From: Xenorhabdus beddingii
Lineage (GTDB): Bacteria; Pseudomonadota; Gammaproteobacteria; Enterobacterales; Enterobacteriaceae
Direction of reading: 5' to 3'
Length of the DNA: 64,000 nt
NCBI RefSeq assembly: GCF_002127545.1
Contig: NZ_MUBK01000002.1
Coordinates: forward strand, 186,001 to 250,000
Part shown: positions 60,820 through 64,000 of the stretch, one piece after another
Layout of the letters: every line of letters begins with the position of its first letter
Position numbering within the stretch: position 1 is the stretch's first letter
Notes under the pieces: model-generated
Database searches by the model: none
What the model saw: only the letters and a program-made list of their open reading frames with translations
What the model was told of the DNA's origin: nothing
Position numbers and translations under genes: made by a program

Positions 60820-62162
60820 ATTAATCGTTTTAGGGTTGTATAATGAAATTTAGTATTGTAATTATTTAGCTGTTTCAGGCATTCATGTTCATTTTTAGCA
60901 GAACAAATAATATACCCCATTTTTTCAGTGTAGTGCGTGTTGGAAAAATAACTGCCATTTTCTGCATACTGCTGCCATTCAATGACATGTTCATCAATAA
61001 TTTCTTCTATGGGAGTTATAGATTCTATTTCACCAATCGGTGGGTTAAAAATGATCATGCCTATGCAATCGGGATTCGAATGTTCTGTCGAGAAAGAAGG
61101 TACTTTGCCAATATCGGATGGCGAGATCAATGCATGGATAAAGGCGTCAAAGGCATGCTTCTTATAAGCCTGTGCATGAAGGTCGAATAGCCTGAGCCCT
61201 GGCGGACGTGATGCTGTTTCGCAAAGGATAAGGTTATCGGTATTTTCTTCAATAAAAATTTCAGTATGGGTAAAACCGTATTCCAGATTGAATGCCTGCA
61301 ATACTTGTCGGTTAAACTCAAATAGTCTGTAGCTATCTGGAGAGTCTGGCAGCATAGTATGCCATATAAAATGATTGGGTTCCGTTTGATCGGAAGAGAG
61401 TAATGAACAGGCATAAACGCCAATACCTTGATAGACAATTTTATGTTGGAATACCGCCGTATCAACATGCAATAACTTGCCTTGGATTTTTTCTTCAACC
61501 AGATACGCTTCGGGTGCATCAAGTTTCTGTAATGTGCAGAGTAAAGAAGTGCGATCTGCATGTTCTGTCACTCCCATGGAACCCCAAAATGAGCGCGGCT
61601 TGACAATAAAACCGACTTGATTGCCTTTGTGTCTGGCAGAACGTTCGACTGATTCGGTAAACGTCCGGAAATGATCGGGAGAGGTAAGCATTTCTGATGC
61701 CAGAGTAAATTGCGGGCAAAATAGCCCATGTTCATTGGCCACCTTCCGCATTCTCCATTTATCCCTGAATGCCTGGGCCACGTCAACGATGTGGGGATCT
61801 TGGTTAATATACCTGGCGATAGTGGCCATTAATTCAACATGAAGCTCAGAAAAAGCCATAAAATAGTTGATCTTAACTGAGCCTGTAGTACTTGCTAGTG
61901 TGTCTTTGACCTGTTTTAGTGCTGATATTATTCTTTTGCAGGCATTGTCAGCCAACGGATCATCAATGACCAAATAAGCTAATGCTAAAGAGCAATCTGT
62001 TGAATCCAACCATTTTTTCTTGATCAGCAGAATAATATTTAAATGATGTTGGTAGCATAGATGAATAAAGTGTTCACTGTCTTTGATATCCGGCATACAG
62101 AAAATCGTTGGCTTTCCATCATGAAAATTAGCCTTGTTATTGATATGTATTTCTAGAGACAT
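60816..62162 (-). CDS. ATP-grasp domain ligase
   Basis: This 448-residue protein has a recognisable ATP-grasp core from about residue 150 to 350: GFIVKPRSFWGSMGVTEH (nucleotide-binding lysine and loop), AYLVEEKIQGKLLHVDTAVF, then IFIEENTDNLILCETASRPPG (metal-binding Glu and Asn/Glu positions). Members join a carboxylate, activated as an acyl phosphate, to an amine or other nucleophile, often making peptide or pseudopeptide bonds without ribosomes. It lies 4 bases after the radical SAM gene and has AAGG eight bases before its ATG. Confidence 0.83.
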   Translation of the reverse strand: MSLEIHINNKANFHDGKPTIFCMPDIKDSEHFIHLCYQHHLNIILLIKKKWLDSTDCSLALAYLVIDDPLADNACKRIISALKQVKDTLASTTGSVKINYFMAFSELHVELMATIARYINQDPHIVDVAQAFRDKWRMRKVANEHGLFCPQFTLASEMLTSPDHFRTFTESVERSARHKGNQVGFIVKPRSFWGSMGVTEHADRTSLLCTLQKLDAPEAYLVEEKIQGKLLHVDTAVFQHKIVYQGIGVYACSLLSSDQTEPNHFIWHTMLPDSPDSYRLFEFNRQVLQAFNLEYGFTHTEIFIEENTDNLILCETASRPPGLRLFDLHAQAYKKHAFDAFIHALISPSDIGKVPSFSTEHSNPDCIGMIIFNPPIGEIESITPIEEIIDEHVIEWQQYAENGSYFSNTHYTEKMGYIICSAKNEHECLKQLNNYNTKFHYTTLKRLI

Positions 62163-62166
62163 AGAT

Positions 62167-63207
62167 TTACCTTAACCTATTGGCAGGATCGCAGCCTTTA
62201 ATACAATCACAGGTGATTACGGGATACATTTTTTTACGGAACAGAGAGAACTTGCCACCATGCCAAATATCGTGCAGTGAGTTCTCCAGGATATTTCCCA
62301 TAATATATTGCTCTGGATTTGTTCGATACATCGTGGTGTCGCAAGGGTAGACATTGCCTGTTACAGCATCAATAAATAGGGTTGTCAATGGAATGGCACA
62401 GGCTTTTTTGCTGGAAGCATTGTAATGCCCGATTTCCGCGCGCTGATAATCTTCTTCATTACGCCCGAAAATTTCGTAATTAGCATCCATAAATAAATGA
62501 CGTGAAATTTGTTTGTTTTCCAGTAGGGCATTAATTTTCTGTATAAATAATTTAATCTGAGCAATATTTAAAAATAGTAATGGATAATCTTTAATCGGGA
62601 TCAGGTTAACACCATCAACATTCAGTTCAGCCATTTTAAGCAAAAACGTGTCGATGGTATCGTAATTTAATGAAGTGACAACATGATTGACGACAATCAC
62701 AGAACCCGGTATTTCCTGCTTGATATAGGCCATCACATCATAAAGATTATGGGTCAACCATCGGATACCCCGTGACGCACCATTTTTCTCTGGCTCGACA
62801 TGATCGATTGAAATGTAAAACTTTCTGACCAGGTGGCTCTTGTTTTGTACACGATTAAAAATCTTTTTTGATAAAGCCGTACCATTCGTTGTGATGGAAA
62901 TGGGGGTGTTTTTATTATTATCTAAAATAGCCAGAAAATCTCTTGATAAAAAGGCTTCTCCCCCATGGATATTGACTTCTTGCGGTGAGAGATCTTCTAA
63001 TTCTTGCCAAAGTTTAACCATATCTATTTGCTTGTGCGCGTCAACTTGATTCGTTTGCCATACATCGCAAAATTCGCAGCGTGCATTACAAATATTATTT
63101 ATACGTATAAAAGCATAATTAAGTTTAGGTGTGACAAAAAGCATTTCCGGATCAAGGCCGACAGGGTACTTCGCAATGGCAATTGTCTCTTCCATATTAT
63201 TTTCCAT
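62167..63207 (-). CDS. Radical SAM/SPASM-type enzyme
   Basis: This is the first gene of the operon. The protein has the CxxxCxxC motif (Cys40, Cys44, Cys47 in NNICNARCEFCDVW, numbered from the ATG at 63207) that binds the catalytic [4Fe-4S] cluster and SAM. The middle keeps the radical SAM barrel pattern (VNIHGGEAF, SITTNGTAL). The C-terminal end has further cysteines (KACAIPL, VYPCDTT, TCDCIKGCD) of a SPASM-type auxiliary-cluster domain, as in enzymes acting on peptides or sugars. The start is uncertain: a TTG at 63261 and ATGs at 63207 and 63195 are all possible, none with a strong ribosome binding site. Confidence 0.86.
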   Translation of the reverse strand: MENNMEETIAIAKYPVGLDPEMLFVTPKLNYAFIRINNICNARCEFCDVWQTNQVDAHKQIDMVKLWQELEDLSPQEVNIHGGEAFLSRDFLAILDNNKNTPISITTNGTALSKKIFNRVQNKSHLVRKFYISIDHVEPEKNGASRGIRWLTHNLYDVMAYIKQEIPGSVIVVNHVVTSLNYDTIDTFLLKMAELNVDGVNLIPIKDYPLLFLNIAQIKLFIQKINALLENKQISRHLFMDANYEIFGRNEEDYQRAEIGHYNASSKKACAIPLTTLFIDAVTGNVYPCDTTMYRTNPEQYIMGNILENSLHDIWHGGKFSLFRKKMYPVITCDCIKGCDPANRLR

Positions 63208-63476
63208 GTGTTCATAAGACTGAAAGTGATACGTCTTGCTGTTAAGACAAAATGAAATCAATTAATACGGTGGGTCTTTATTTTTATAGATTTGTGACTC
63301 TATAGAAATTTCTCATGTAATCAATATCAAAAATGAATACTTATGGTGTTAATTTTTATGAATATTACATTGCGATTGAAAATTAAGAGAATATTTATTC
63401 GTTTTATTTATTCTGTGGTGGTTTTGTAACAGTATTTATTACAGTCATTGGAGTGACTCATTTTATCATGTCATTT
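63208..63476. promoter_or_regulatory. upstream region of the radical SAM operon
   Basis: About 270 AT-rich bases between the operon and yccS. On the minus strand, TTGATA (63325-63330) and TCTATA (63301-63306), 18 bases apart, form a possible sigma-70 promoter for the operon. No convincing gene is present; a 17-codon frame at 63408-63461 lacks a ribosome binding site. Confidence 0.35.
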
Positions 63477-63494
63477 AGGGGCGTCATTGCCCCT
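63477..63494. terminator. hairpin at right end of the sxy-yccS island
   Basis: AGGGGC-GTCATT-GCCCCT, just after the yccS stop. It resembles the hairpin after sxy at 52074-52095, so the two may be copies of one terminator that originally lay between convergent sxy and yccS. Confidence 0.65.
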
Positions 63495-63507
63495 ATAAGC
63501 GTGTTTT

Positions 63508-64000
63508 TTAAAGTGGTTCTTGTTTGCTGATTTGCTTGGTTAAACTGACAATCTCCGGTAATAGTTCAATGAGCAAGCCTATTTGCTGTAACACAAGCTG
63601 GACTTTATTGTTACTTTCGGAAGGCACAAGATTAATTTTTTCCACTACATTATTTATAGCGGATTGCAATGTATCACTGTTCATCCATTCTTGTTGTAAT
63701 GTGGATTCAACATAACAGATGGCATCATTCAGAATATCCAGCATTGCCGGGTCATTGAGTTTATCCCGATGGGCGCCCAATGCAGAAATATAACTCAGCA
63801 TCGTATGGTTAAGGCACAACAGTCGAAAGGCGGCGTCTTGAGAAATTCGGTCGCTTTTTGGCTCCGATGCCATGTTTGAGATTACCGACGCCAATTCAGC
63901 ATCACAATTATGGGCATCACGGCGAGCGATGCGGTAATTCAGGCTATTGCTCTTTCCTTGATGGTACTGTTCTAAGATAGCATTAAGGTAGTGGCAATTG
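63508..64000 (-). CDS. yccS: YccS-type inner-membrane protein, C-terminal part
   Basis: This is the 3' end of the gene, read on the minus strand; the frame stays open to the right edge of the window, so the rest (about 550 residues in E. coli) lies outside. The visible 163 residues include QYHQGKSNSLNYRIARRDAH and FRLLCLNHTMLSYISALGAHRDKL, which match the conserved C-terminal cytoplasmic domain of the FUSC/YccS family. Function is not well known (a putative efflux-type protein). In E. coli yccS is the direct neighbour of sxy. Confidence 0.92.
   Translation of the reverse strand, partial: NCHYLNAILEQYHQGKSNSLNYRIARRDAHNCDAELASVISNMASEPKSDRISQDAAFRLLCLNHTMLSYISALGAHRDKLNDPAMLDILNDAICYVESTLQQEWMNSDTLQSAINNVVEKINLVPSESNNKVQLVLQQIGLLIELLPEIVSLTKQISKQEPL

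Noticed and set aside
63408-63461. 17-codon minus-strand frame with two cysteines upstream of the radical SAM gene, a possible RiPP precursor
   Set aside because: It has no ribosome binding site, overlaps other tiny frames in AT-rich DNA, and lacks any leader-like features. Kept only as something to check by comparison with related clusters.

Overview
The window is chromosomal DNA from an enterobacterium of the Morganellaceae, most likely Xenorhabdus or Photorhabdus (inference). The backbone keeps the Escherichia coli order rpsA-ihfB-comEC-msbA-lpxK-ycaR-kdsB-elyC-cmoM-mukFEB, then aphA-ldtD-mepK-gloC-aspC-ompF-asnS-pncB-pepN-pyrD-zapC-ycbX-rlmKL-uup-pqiABC-fabA-lonH-matP-ompA-sulA-sxy-yccS. 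The proteins are close to full E. coli length. The porin resembles Xenorhabdus OpnP, and ERIC-type 127-bp repeats are present.

Two accessory blocks interrupt this backbone. Block 1 (about 1.4-5.2 kb, minus strand, visibly AT-rich) lies between ihfB and comEC. It is a compact RiPP operon: a 23-residue precursor gene at 5135-5206, two DUF692/MNIO iron oxygenases, an MbnC-like partner and a MATE exporter. The content, and the precursor's Thr-Cys dyad and penultimate Asn, match the methanobactin-like 'mov' operon described from Vibrio. The expected product is a short peptide carrying an oxazolone/thioamide pair and a C-terminal amide, possibly metal-binding.

Block 2 (about 52.1-63.3 kb, minus strand) separates the convergent genes sxy and yccS. 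Nine tightly packed, often ATGA-overlapping genes encode, in transcription order, a radical SAM/SPASM protein, an ATP-grasp ligase, an MFS transporter, a DegT-type aminotransferase, a protein faintly like a class I aminoacyl-tRNA synthetase, a P-loop kinase/acyltransferase fusion, a shortened DegT-like protein, a GNAT/histidine-phosphatase fusion and a GT-B-type glycosyltransferase. Beyond an ERIC pair lies a nucleoside 2-deoxyribosyltransferase-like gene. I recognise no described pathway with this set; it looks like an uncharacterised small-molecule or glycoconjugate biosynthetic operon and is the best candidate for something new.

The remaining genes are housekeeping: envelope biogenesis (msbA, lpxK, kdsB, elyC, ldtD, mepK, lonH, fabA, pqiABC, ompF, ompA), chromosome organisation and division (mukFEB, matP, zapC, sulA, ihfB), translation and rRNA modification (rpsA, asnS, rlmKL, uup, cmoM), and metabolism (aspC, pncB, pyrD, pepN, gloC). 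Other items of note are a 19-codon upstream ORF coupled to pepN, a perfect LexA box before sulA, two inverted ERIC pairs about 16 kb apart, and several short tandem repeats. No tRNA, rRNA, CRISPR array, transposase or phage gene was seen.
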